A DNA stretch of 64,000 nucleotides from Fulvivirga imtechensis AK7. Its GTDB lineage: Bacteria > Bacteroidota > Bacteroidia > Cytophagales > Cyclobacteriaceae. The notes below the pieces were generated by a model. The model saw only the letters and a program-made list of their open reading frames with translations. It was not told where the DNA came from and searched no databases. Below, piece by piece: positions 16,426-24,608 of the stretch. The position numbers were made by a program, and so were the translations under genes. Numbering within the stretch: the stretch's first letter is position 1; the number at the start of each line of letters is the position of its first letter. The stretch covers positions 1 to 64,000 of the forward strand of contig NZ_AMZN01000055.1 in NCBI RefSeq assembly GCF_000331535.1, written 5' to 3'.

Positions 16426-17154
16426 TTAACTCTCATTCAAGCTCCAGTTATACTCGTAATAATCGACCTTAAACGTGCCGGGTATTTTCTTGGTGCGGTA
16501 CTTATTGATGAAATCGAGCACGGAGCTCTCTCCACTCATAGTGAAGTCTTTCTTGTACCAGTCGAATATCTTGGAGAGGTAAACCTTATTTTGATCGGTT
16601 CTTATCTTCAGCCATTCGGGATCATTGAGGGCCAGGGTGGTTCTTTCCTGAAGCTGCCGGTCGAGTTGCTTCGGATCATAACCAAAGCTGGCGAGGGGTG
16701 GGCAGCTAACTGCTGCACAGGCCAGGGTAAAGTGTATCCTGGGGTCTTTGTATGTGAGGATAAGCTTTTTTATCTCCAGGGCGTTCAGGGTCATTGATTC
16801 ACCTGCTACCGTGTGCTTTACCTTATCGAAAAAGCCGCTCTGATCTAAAGCCGACTTTAATGGGTAATATTTTGACACCTGATAGATCACAATGAGGTTA
16901 TAGGCATTGATATAAAAGGCTTTCTTCTCCAGATCACTTGCAGATGACAGGTCAGCAGCATTGATCGTCTTATACAGGCTTTCTATTCCTGAAAAATTGC
17001 TGTTGATCTCCTTATAGGCTACGCGGCCATCTTTCACATATTTTTTTAAAAAAGCATCTGTCTGCTCAAAAAAAGGGTCCAGGTTTTCCGCCTCGGCTGG
17101 TGCCAGGGCAGATAAAAGTAAAATAATTGAAAATGAATAAATAAATTTCTTCAT
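16426..17154 (-). CDS. Secreted DUF547 domain protein
   Basis: A 242-aa protein with a signal peptide (MKKFIYSFSIILLLSALAPAEA). The start at 17154 gives a normal signal sequence; 19 codons upstream are not needed. It has the DUF547 features KKAFYINAYNLIVIYQV, LTYKDPRIHFTLACAAVSCP and FDWYKKDF. Members are widespread in bacteria and plants and resemble cysteine-protease-like folds, but the activity is not established. It is a single gene, convergent with btuD. Confidence 0.85.
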   Translation of the reverse strand: MKKFIYSFSIILLLSALAPAEAENLDPFFEQTDAFLKKYVKDGRVAYKEINSNFSGIESLYKTINAADLSSASDLEKKAFYINAYNLIVIYQVSKYYPLKSALDQSGFFDKVKHTVAGESMTLNALEIKKLILTYKDPRIHFTLACAAVSCPPLASFGYDPKQLDRQLQERTTLALNDPEWLKIRTDQNKVYLSKIFDWYKKDFTMSGESSVLDFINKYRTKKIPGTFKVDYYEYNWSLNES

Positions 17155-17477
17155 GACTCTTTGTGTTTGATAACATGATAATACGTAAGCCAGCCGTTGG
17201 CAGTTTGTCATGAATGAGACATATGATGCGTTTTTTGAGGTAAAGTAGTCTTTTGAGTTTGTGCCAGGTTAAGCTCCCTAACTTTGAAAGTATAGTATAA
17301 ATTTTGTCGCGCTCAACCCTTTTTAAGGTCGCGTTTACACCCTCCTGATCCGGGATAGAGGTCATATTTTTGTATAGTTATTTAAGCCTGTTTCCACCGG
17401 GAATTGGAAATGGCGGCCACTGGCTACAATTATACAAATCCGGGAAACCGAAGCTGAGGACAAAGAACAGAGCACAT

Positions 17478-17927
17478 ATGAAAACAGTATTTGACCAATC
17501 GACAAGGGATGAATTGATTGCCAGGATTAATTCTCTCGATGAAACCAGCATGGCACAATGGGGAAAAATGAATCTCTACCAGATGTTAAAACACTGCACC
17601 ATATGGGACGAATGGATGCTGGGTGTAAATAATCCGGTGTATGAACAATCATGGTTGGGCAAAATATTTGGAAAAATGGCTTTAAAAAGTTCTTTAAGTG
17701 ATAAGCCACTGAAACGAAATATGCCGGCCGGTGCAGGATTTACAACAAAGCAAAGCCATGGAGATATCTATCTTCAAAAAAAGAAGTGGATGGAACTCAT
17801 AGCTGCGTATGCTCATTATTCAAACCCAAATTTTATCCACGATTTTTTCGGAAAAATGAACAAAGATCAGATCGGAATTTTTGCCTACAAGCATAGCGAC
17901 CATCATTTGAGACAATTCGGAGTATAA
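17478..17927 (+). CDS. DUF1569 (DinB-like) protein
   Basis: A 149-aa protein starting at the ATG at 17478. Residues about 15-50 (LDETSMAQWGKMNLYQMLKH) and the C-terminal FAYKHSDHHLRQFGV carry the three histidines characteristic of the DinB/DUF1569 four-helix bundle, a presumed metal site. A longer reading frame begins at 17370, but its first 36 residues are not family-like. The function is unknown; stress or thiol-related roles are typical guesses for DinB-like proteins. It is monocistronic, followed by a MITE-like element. Confidence 0.8.
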   Translation: MKTVFDQSTRDELIARINSLDETSMAQWGKMNLYQMLKHCTIWDEWMLGVNNPVYEQSWLGKIFGKMALKSSLSDKPLKRNMPAGAGFTTKQSHGDIYLQKKKWMELIAAYAHYSNPNFIHDFFGKMNKDQIGIFAYKHSDHHLRQFGV

Positions 17928-17933
17928 TGAATT

Positions 17934-18310
17934 TAGCTAGTGGCTCTAAGAAAACGCCAATGTCCGCGTTACGCTCATTCCAAAAATGCTCTCGTACCTC
18001 AGTACGCTCCGCTTCTTGGAACTTCATCCCGCCCTTTGGCCATAGCCGTTAACTTAAGCACTTGAACAGGCTGAAATATAAGCACGGAAGAACCGCCCTC
18101 TCCTCAAGGAGAGGGATGTACAGACTGCAGTAAAAGCACAGGCTTTTGATGGGTGAGGTGTGAAACATGTATTTTCTAAAAGTCATAGTTTCTTTAAGTT
18201 ACCCGCGTATCTCCTCTGGGACTATATTTACTGTTAAGTTAACGGCTATGGCCCTTTGGCGGGAACGTTTTTCTTAAAACTACATAGAGTTTTCTTATAG
18301 ACACTAGCTA
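17934..18310. mobile_element. MITE-like element, 377 bp, copy 1
   Basis: Terminal inverted repeats of 22 nt with 20 matches lie at 17934-17955 and 18289-18310; the shared inner part reads TAAGAAAAC. An internal perfect 20-bp inverted repeat (TTAAGTTAACGGCTATGGCC against its complement, near 18037-18056 and 18234-18253) makes a long cruciform. The left 90 bp also occurs, inverted, in copy 2 at 42957-43090. A nested CCCTCTCCTCAAGGAGAGGG hairpin lies near 18096-18115. No transposase is encoded. It fills most of the 588-bp gap between the DUF1569 and SnoaL-like genes; 18311-18515 holds nothing else recognisable. Confidence 0.75.
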
Positions 18311-18515
18311 GTCAACTAATCTGATAAAGCCACATGGTATGTCTATGGAAATGCTATTTCCTCAAAACCCGTTAGGCCATAAATCGACTTCAATATAATT
18401 CATACCTATTCATCAGCAGCAACTTATATTATTCAGGTACCTTTTACTCGCAATATGATTTTCCACTAACAGAATTAATTAGGAGTTTGTACTATCACTA
18501 AAAAAACCAACAGTT

Positions 18516-18977
18516 ATGAAAGTTTTAACCTATCTCCTTGTTGTCTTCGGACTCCTGTTTAGTGCTTGTGAAAGCGATGATTTCCCTCCTCCGGGGGGTG
18601 AAGATCCTCCCTGCGGACCACTTATTGATGTAGAGATCACCGCTCAGGTGCTCGAGCATCACCTGACAGGCTTCGCCCTACGTGATGTCGCTAAGATCAT
18701 GGTAGACTATACTGAATCTTCCATCCTCATTACTCCGGATGGCACCTTCAAAGGGCGGGATCAGATACAGATCTACTATGAAAAGCTACTGCCAGCCTTC
18801 CCGGCAGATGAGACCCTCTTTGAAATAGATGTGCAAAAAGTGGAAAAAGAAGTAGCCTACATTATCTGGAATGCAGAAACACCTACATTCACTGTGCCGC
18901 TAGGTACAGATACTTTTGTGGTGGAAGACGGCAAGATCATGAGGCAGACTTTTGTAGCTCAGATCATGCCGAAGTGA
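18516..18977 (+). CDS. SnoaL/NTF2-like lipoprotein
   Basis: A 153-aa lipoprotein (signal peptide ending LLFSAC, lipobox cysteine at residue 18) with a proline-rich linker (DFPPPGGEDPPCG). An NTF2/SnoaL-like domain follows (about 40-150: VAKIMVDYTESSILITPDGT, then FKGRDQIQIYYEKLLPAFP). The fold is a small cone-shaped ligand-binding or enzyme domain. No catalytic residues can be assigned. It is a single gene between two repeat-rich gaps. Confidence 0.8.
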   Translation: MKVLTYLLVVFGLLFSACESDDFPPPGGEDPPCGPLIDVEITAQVLEHHLTGFALRDVAKIMVDYTESSILITPDGTFKGRDQIQIYYEKLLPAFPADETLFEIDVQKVEKEVAYIIWNAETPTFTVPLGTDTFVVEDGKIMRQTFVAQIMPK

Positions 18978-19025
18978 CCAGGGTTGGGTAGGCAATTGGC
19001 AGAAGCAGCAGGCAACCGCTGATTT

Positions 19026-19070
19026 GCACTAGTTCCCGGCCACGTGGCAAGCCGTGTGCCGGGTTCCCGC
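19026..19070. repeat. thr-region palindromic repeat, copy A
   Basis: GCACTAGTTCCCGGCC and GTGTGCCGGGTTCCCGC form a hairpin (CCCGGC against GCCGGG). The sequence is related to copies B and C at 20492-20533 and 20654-20693. It lies downstream of thrC, in the convergent space with the SnoaL-like gene, and could act as a terminator. Confidence 0.65.
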
Positions 19071-19118
19071 TTTTAACCGGTGCGTTTGTTTTGACTATTT
19101 GACTACCGGTTTGCCTGA

Positions 19119-20417
19119 TCATCTTTTTTCCAAACTTACCATCAAATACTCCTTCAACTCTTCAAAATTACTGCCCATTTCAACGCTCTTTCTCTCTTCG
19201 TGCATGTATTTGGCCAGCCGTTCGGGCACCTCTACATTTCCTACAACCTCATCGACAACATCTTTGAATTTAGCTGGGTGGGCGGTTTCGAGAAAAATGC
19301 CGGTGGCATCGTTTTCTTTCAGGTAATTTTTCAGCCCCAGGTAGCCCACAGCTCCGTGAGGGTCAAGGACGTAACCTGTGCGGTCATAGACCTCTTTCAT
19401 GGCAGCGCGAGTCTGGTCGTCATTGAAACTGTAGCCTTTGATGTCACTGATGATGCTTTTCCATTCATCATTATACAGGTCCAGCATACGGTAGAAGTTG
19501 CTTGGACTGCCCACATCCATTGCATTTGAAATGGTCTGCCGTGAAGCAGTAGGTTTAAAATCACCGGTAGCCAGATAATTGGGCACCACATCGTTGATGT
19601 TGGACGAAGCAACAAAGGCCCTGATGTCGAGGCCCAATCTTTTTGCGAGCAGACCGGCAGTAAGGTTGCCATAGTTGCCGCTTGGCACGGAAAATACCAG
19701 GTCACGACCGGGCAGTTGTGCCTTAGCCCAGAAGTAATAAAAAGATTGTGGCAGCAGTCGCGCCATGTTGATGGAGTTGGCAGAGGTCAACCGTACACTT
19801 TCGTTGAGTGACTTATCGAGAAAAGCTGATTTTACCATTCGCTGGCAATCATCAAAGGTACCGTTGATCTCCAGGGCGGTGATGTTCTGACCTAGTGTGG
19901 TGAGTTGCTGCTCCTGCAGTGTGCTGACCTTGCCCTTTGGATAAAGGATCACCACATCTACGTTAGGAACACCAAGGAAACCATGCGCCACTGCACTGCC
20001 TGTATCACCGGAGGTAGCTACCAGTACCGTTACCTTTTGCTGTTCGTTTTTGGAAAAATAGCTCAGGCAGCGGGCCAGAAACCGAGCCCCAACATCTTTG
20101 AAGGCCAGGGTAGGACCATGGAACAACTCGAGTGCATAGATACCCTCTTCTACTTTTACAACAGGGATATCAAAATTGAGTGTATCTTCGATAATAGCCA
20201 GCATCTCTTGCTCAGGGATGTCATCGCCCACAAAAGGCTGTGCCACATTGTAGCCAATTTCAGCCAGGCTTGTGTCCGGCAGCTTTTCAAAAAAAGAAGG
20301 AGGCAGGGGAGTGATCATCTCCGGCATATATAAACCATTATCCTCAGGCAAACCCTTGATCACAGCTTCTCTAAAGCTGACGCGTTCTGCCTTGTGATTA
20401 GTACTGTAGTATTTCAT
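19119..20417 (-). CDS. thrC: Threonine synthase
   Basis: A 432-aa PLP enzyme converting O-phosphohomoserine to threonine. The PLP lysine lies in HGPTLAFKDVGARF (about residue 108), the phosphate-binding loop is TSGDTGSAVAHGF, and SVPSGNYGNLTAGL follows. Length matches the bacterial type. The start at 20417 (MKYYSTNHKAERV) is the family-like N-terminus; an ATG 4 codons upstream is possible. It is the last gene of thrABC, separated from thrB by a 270-bp repeat-filled gap. Confidence 0.95.
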   Translation of the reverse strand: MKYYSTNHKAERVSFREAVIKGLPEDNGLYMPEMITPLPPSFFEKLPDTSLAEIGYNVAQPFVGDDIPEQEMLAIIEDTLNFDIPVVKVEEGIYALELFHGPTLAFKDVGARFLARCLSYFSKNEQQKVTVLVATSGDTGSAVAHGFLGVPNVDVVILYPKGKVSTLQEQQLTTLGQNITALEINGTFDDCQRMVKSAFLDKSLNESVRLTSANSINMARLLPQSFYYFWAKAQLPGRDLVFSVPSGNYGNLTAGLLAKRLGLDIRAFVASSNINDVVPNYLATGDFKPTASRQTISNAMDVGSPSNFYRMLDLYNDEWKSIISDIKGYSFNDDQTRAAMKEVYDRTGYVLDPHGAVGYLGLKNYLKENDATGIFLETAHPAKFKDVVDEVVGNVEVPERLAKYMHEERKSVEMGSNFEELKEYLMVSLEKR

Positions 20418-20491
20418 TTTTTTTATCATTCTTATTTTTCATTCTAATAAACGATCGCACTAGTGCCGGCCATCCCAGTGGCGTTTCCCTT

Positions 20492-20693
20492 GCACTAATC
20501 CCCCCACCAGTTCCAGGCCCTGTGCCGGGACCCTTTAGCAAAGAAATTCTTCCCAAAGTAGGCAGAGTTACTGTTCTAGAAAATGGCAAAGAAATTTCTT
20601 CGGATTTCCATGGTGAAGTCAGAAGGCGTACCTTGGACAGAGCTCTGATATTCGGGGTCCCGGCACAAGGCCGGGAACTGGTGCGATTAGTTC
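20492..20693. repeat. Inverted repeat pair (copies B and C) in the thrB-thrC gap
   Basis: Copy B (20492-20533, containing CCACCAGTTCCAGGCC and TGTGCCGGGACCC) and copy C (20654-20693, its inverted counterpart GGGTCCCGGCACAAGGCC and GGGAACTGGTG) are arms about 40 bp long, enclosing 120 bp. The enclosed part has a GCAAAGAAATT direct repeat. There is no gene. It looks like a small non-autonomous insertion inside the thr operon. Confidence 0.7.
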
Positions 20694-20698
20694 TGTTC

Positions 20699-21688
20699 TT
20701 ACTGAACCTTCCGGCTTCTTACTTCGGTCTTCCGACTTCCTCCGGTCACCGAATCACTCACCTTCACTACCTTAGCACCCTCGGGATTAATATCCGAGAT
20801 ATACACCCTATGGTCAATATTGAGTTCAGAATAGTATCCTTCAAAGGCTTTTGCGATCTTTTTAGCAGTGGTCTTTCCTTCACTCAGAGCGAAAATGGAC
20901 GGTCCGGAGCCGGAAATACTGCACCCTAAAGCTCCTGAAGCCATAGCCTGATGTTTGGCTCCGGCATACCCGGGGATCAATACTGAACGTACCGGTTCTA
21001 TAATATGGTCTTCCAGCGACCTGCCGATGAGGTCGAAATCTCCACTGGCCAGCCCTGCTACCAATCCGGCTACATTGCCCCACTGGCTGATGGCGACCTC
21101 CAGGCTCACTTCCTTTTTCAGGATACGTTTCGAATCAGCCGTTTTTACCTCTATTTGAGGGTGTACAACCGTTGCAAACATATTTTTCGGGTATTGAAGG
21201 CTCACCACATCCAGCGGGCCATAGCTTCTTACCAGTGTAAATCCTCCCAGCAGGGAAGGAGCCACGTTATCAGCATGAGCCTTTCCTGAGCTCGCTCTTT
21301 CGCCTTCCATGGCAAATTTTACCAACTCTCTTTTACTGAAAGGATTGCCCAAAAGCACGTTTGCAGCATATACCGCGGCAGCAGAGCTTGACGCGCTGGA
21401 GCCCAGCCCGCTTCCCGGCATCACCCGCTTTTTAATGGTGATCTCAAAGCCCTGATCTAAGTTCAGCTCTTGCAACAAAGCCCTGATGGCTATGCCCACA
21501 ACGTTTTGTCCGGGGTCGGTAGGCAGGTCTTCATACCCTTCGATCTTATTGATCCTGATTTTATCATCTGATGTCATTGATACTTCCAGTTCATCACCAA
21601 TATCGTTGAGTGCGAAGCCCAACACATCAAAACCGGGGCCTACATTGGCCACTGTGGCCGGGGCGAATACTTTTATGCTTTTGTTCAT
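20699..21688 (-). CDS. thrB: Homoserine kinase
   Basis: A 329-aa GHMP kinase that phosphorylates homoserine. The ATP-binding motif is PGSGLGSSASSSAAAVYAAN (about residues 91-110), with an early VANVGPGFDVLG and the late glycine-rich GALGCSISGSGPSIFAL. The last roughly 15 residues (GGSRKTEVRSRKVQ) are encoded by a GAAGTC-type repeat, so the original C-terminus has been extended by repeat sequence. It is 10 bp after thrA, in the same operon. Confidence 0.95.
   Translation of the reverse strand: MNKSIKVFAPATVANVGPGFDVLGFALNDIGDELEVSMTSDDKIRINKIEGYEDLPTDPGQNVVGIAIRALLQELNLDQGFEITIKKRVMPGSGLGSSASSSAAAVYAANVLLGNPFSKRELVKFAMEGERASSGKAHADNVAPSLLGGFTLVRSYGPLDVVSLQYPKNMFATVVHPQIEVKTADSKRILKKEVSLEVAISQWGNVAGLVAGLASGDFDLIGRSLEDHIIEPVRSVLIPGYAGAKHQAMASGALGCSISGSGPSIFALSEGKTTAKKIAKAFEGYYSELNIDHRVYISDINPEGAKVVKVSDSVTGGSRKTEVRSRKVQ
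20703..20745. repeat. GAAGTC-type repeat overlapping the thrB 3' end
   Basis: Plus-strand ACCTTCCGGCTTCTTACTTC followed by GGTCTTCCGACTTCC is the reverse complement of the GGAAGTCGGAAGACC-type units seen in the cob operon gaps. It encodes the non-conserved last residues of ThrB. Confidence 0.6.
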
Positions 21689-21698
21689 GATTAAAGGA

Positions 21699-24152
21699 TC
21701 AGTTAGTGTTGGCGATTCTCATTACATCTGCAAAAATTCCTGAGGCGGTTACCTCCGCGCCCGCACCGGCTCCTTTTATCACCAAAGGCTGCTCAGGATA
21801 TCGTTTGGTGGTAAACAGCACTATATTGTCTTTTCCCTCCAGGTTGTAGAATGGGTGTGATTTCTCAACAAACCGCAGTCCGGTTTCAGCCTTCCCTTTG
21901 TTGAAAGAAGCTACATATTTTATCTTTGTTTCGCTCTTTTCCGCCTTGGTAAGCAGTTTTTGAAACTCGTCTTCATATTTTTCCAGTCCGGAAAAGAACT
22001 CGTCTACACTGGGTGCATTCATACATTCTGCCGGGATGAAAGCCTGAGAAGGAATGTCTTCCATTTCCATCGCCAAACCACTCTCCCGGATCAGGATCAG
22101 GATCTTTCTCTTAACATCAGCCCCACTTAGGTCAATTCGTGGGTCCGGTTCCGTATACCCTTCTTTTTGGGCTTGCCGCACAATATCAACAAACTTCTTA
22201 TCACGGTTGAAATTGTTGAAAATAAAATTGAGACTACCCGAAAGCACTGCCTCTATTTTCAATACCTCATCGCCACTTTTTATCAGGTCGTTCAGTGTGT
22301 TGATCACGGGTAATCCTGCACCTACATTGGTTTCGAAAAGGAACTTCGCCTTGTATTGCAATGCTATTTTTTTCAAGTCCATGTACTCCTGCTGTGATCG
22401 TGTACAGGCAATTTTGTTGGGTGTCACTACCGAAATACTCTTTTCCAACACCCGTTTGTAGAGATCTGCGATATCAGCATTGGCTGTATTGTCAATAAAA
22501 ATACTGTTTCGCAGGTTGAGTTCTTCCATTTGAGTCAGAAACGCTTCCATCTTCATTTTTTCTCCTTTTTCCTCCAGTTGCTCCTTCCAGTTTTTCAGCG
22601 CGATCCCTTCTTCTGCAAACAACATCTTCCGGCTGTTGGCCAGGGCTACCACCCTTACATCCAGGTGATGATGTTGCGATAGATAGGCCTTTTGTTTCTT
22701 CAACTGCTCTACAAAAGCAGACCCGACATTTCCCACACCGATCAGGAAGAGGTTCATGCGTTTCTTTTCAGAAAGGAAAAAGCTTTCATGCAAGCTATTG
22801 AGCGCCTTTTTTACCTCTTTCTCACGAATCACCACCGAGATGTTCTTCTCTGATGACCCCTGGGCTATAGCCTTGATATTTACCCCGTTCTGTCCGAGAA
22901 CACTAAACATTTGACCGCTTACACCTACTTTAGCTTTCATGTTAGAGCCTACCAGTGCGATGATAGACAGATCCCTTTCGATCTGCACAGGATCTATCTT
23001 GTGTGACTCCAGCTCATAGGCAAACTCACTTTCAATGGCTTTTTGTGAGGTAGCCACATCTTTGGCATCAATACCCACACAGATAGTGTGCTCAGATGAG
23101 GCCTGGGTGATCAGCACCACATTTACCCGGGCAGCAGATAGCGCCCGGAACAACCTGTGTGAGAAGTTAGGTATTCCCACCATACCACTGCCTGACAGGT
23201 TGAACAGTGCGATATTCTGTATACTCGACAAGCCTTTGATCAAATGCCCGTTGCTCGCTGAAGCCTCGGTGATCAAGGTGCCGTCATCGTCCTTTTTAAA
23301 GGTGTTTTTTATTCGGATCGGTATCTTTTTCTCCAAAACCGGCTGTATGGTCGGGGGGTAGATCACCTTGGCTCCGAAGTGTGACAGTTCCATGGCTTCC
23401 TCATAAGAGATCTCCTTGATAGCATACGCTGAAGATACAAGCCGCGGGTCTGCCGTCATCATACCACTTACATCAGTCCAGATCTCCAGCTCAGAAGAAT
23501 TGAGTGCGGCCGCCAGAATGGCAGCGGTATAATCCGAGCCTCCCCGTCCCAGGGTGGTGATCTCTCCTTCCTTTGACGCAGCAATAAAACCAGGGCAGAT
23601 CACCAGTTTCTCCTTCAAACTTTTGAAAAGGGCTTTGATCTTTTCATTTGTTGCTTTAAAATCTACTTCTGCACGGCCATAGTTATTATCTGTTGTGATA
23701 AATTCACGAGGGTCAGCCAGGAAGGCGGAGTGCCCCAGGTCGTTAAAATAGTCTGCGATGATGGTAGAAGACAGCCTTTCGCCAAAGCTTAATATCTTAT
23801 CACTCGTTTTGGAGGTAAGCTCATGGATGAGAAAAACCCCACGGCAGATATCTTCCAGCTCGTTGAGGAGTATCTTCACCTTACCCATGGTTTTGCTCTG
23901 ATTTTTGAGTGATATCAGCTCCTGTACTGTTTTGATGTGCTTTTGCTCGATCTGTGTCAGTTCTTTCAGATACTCTGCATCCCCGGTAGCTGCCATTGCG
24001 CTACAGTTGACCAGTTGTGTAGTAACGCCCCCCAGGGCTGACACGACAGCCAGAAGTGGTTGATCGGATTTTTTTTCGAAGATTACATCTTTTACTAAGG
24101 CGATGTTTTTTGCGGAAGCTACAGAAGTGCCTCCAAATTTTAAGACCTGCAT
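21699..24152 (-). CDS. thrA: Bifunctional aspartokinase / homoserine dehydrogenase
   Basis: An 817-aa fusion enzyme catalysing steps 1 and 3 of the threonine/methionine branch. The aspartokinase domain (about 1-290) begins MQVLKFGGTSVAS and has TTLGRGGSDYTAA. Regulatory ACT domains (about 310-460) include MVGIPNFSHRLFRAL. The dehydrogenase domain (about 465-817) opens with the NAD(P) motif LIGVGNVGSAFVEQL and has the catalytic-region DLSGADVKRKILIL. Length equals E. coli ThrA. It is the first gene of thrABC and lies behind a candidate attenuation leader. Confidence 0.96.
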   Translation of the reverse strand: MQVLKFGGTSVASAKNIALVKDVIFEKKSDQPLLAVVSALGGVTTQLVNCSAMAATGDAEYLKELTQIEQKHIKTVQELISLKNQSKTMGKVKILLNELEDICRGVFLIHELTSKTSDKILSFGERLSSTIIADYFNDLGHSAFLADPREFITTDNNYGRAEVDFKATNEKIKALFKSLKEKLVICPGFIAASKEGEITTLGRGGSDYTAAILAAALNSSELEIWTDVSGMMTADPRLVSSAYAIKEISYEEAMELSHFGAKVIYPPTIQPVLEKKIPIRIKNTFKKDDDGTLITEASASNGHLIKGLSSIQNIALFNLSGSGMVGIPNFSHRLFRALSAARVNVVLITQASSEHTICVGIDAKDVATSQKAIESEFAYELESHKIDPVQIERDLSIIALVGSNMKAKVGVSGQMFSVLGQNGVNIKAIAQGSSEKNISVVIREKEVKKALNSLHESFFLSEKKRMNLFLIGVGNVGSAFVEQLKKQKAYLSQHHHLDVRVVALANSRKMLFAEEGIALKNWKEQLEEKGEKMKMEAFLTQMEELNLRNSIFIDNTANADIADLYKRVLEKSISVVTPNKIACTRSQQEYMDLKKIALQYKAKFLFETNVGAGLPVINTLNDLIKSGDEVLKIEAVLSGSLNFIFNNFNRDKKFVDIVRQAQKEGYTEPDPRIDLSGADVKRKILILIRESGLAMEMEDIPSQAFIPAECMNAPSVDEFFSGLEKYEDEFQKLLTKAEKSETKIKYVASFNKGKAETGLRFVEKSHPFYNLEGKDNIVLFTTKRYPEQPLVIKGAGAGAEVTASGIFADVMRIANTN

Positions 24153-24189
24153 AGATCAAATCAATTATGAAGTGAAAATTGGATTTATA

Positions 24190-24275
24190 AAACTTTTCTA
24201 AGAAAAATCGGAGCACGCGCCCCTTACGGTGGTATGTAGATAGTAACCCCCTACGGGGTTGTAATAAACGTAATG
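24190..24275 (-). terminator. Candidate attenuator hairpins of the thr leader
   Basis: On the minus strand a perfect hairpin AACCCC-GTAG-GGGGTT (about 24246-24261) overlaps the leader stop codon. It is followed by GGGGC-GCGT-GCTCC (about 24208-24221, one G-T pair) and then GATTTTTC, a terminator-like arrangement 40-50 nt before the thrA ATG. Which alternative pairing acts as antiterminator is not clear from inspection. Confidence 0.5.
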
Positions 24276-24343
24276 GTAGTGCCTGTCAACCCTGTGGTGG
24301 GGTTGGTTGAAGCAGAAGAAAATATGCTATTTTGTTGGTGCAC
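24251..24343 (-). CDS. thrL: Candidate thr operon leader peptide
   Basis: A short reading frame that ends TNPTTGLTGTTITFITTP-stop: eight threonines and two isoleucines in the last 18 codons, the hallmark of a thr attenuation leader (E. coli ThrL is similarly rich). It sits 98 bp upstream of thrA with a terminator-like hairpin between. The start is uncertain. A GTG at 24343 would give 30 aa. An ATG at 24460 would give 69 aa, but a possible Bacteroidota-type promoter (TTTG ... TAnnTTTn, about 24370-24403) lies downstream of it. Confidence 0.55.
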   Translation of the reverse strand: MHQQNSIFSSASTNPTTGLTGTTITFITTP

Positions 24344-24608
24344 TACAATTAAATTCGTTTTGACGAGGTAAAAGTAGTAGTTAATAATTATCAAGCAAAC
24401 AATTAATATGAAAAAATTTCCGCATTCGTTTGCAGGAAATGATGTTTTTTTGACCTCCAAAACTGATTTTGTTAGTTTCAGAGCCTTTGGAAGATATAGC
24501 TTCAGATAAGTATAGCCAACGCTTTTCTCCTTTTTACCGTACCGGAGTTGTTAACTTCATTGGAGGACCAGTAATATGCTGCAACCCAATCTTTTATTTT
24601 ATTTTTAT

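Noticed and set aside
17066-17365. 99-aa minus-strand ORF upstream of the DUF547 gene
   Set aside because: It overlaps the start of the DUF547 gene in another frame and has no recognisable domain.
24251-24460. 69-aa full-length version of the thr leader ORF starting at 24460
   Set aside because: The first 39 residues show no leader character and a possible promoter lies downstream of that ATG; only the Thr/Ile-rich end is kept as the leader.
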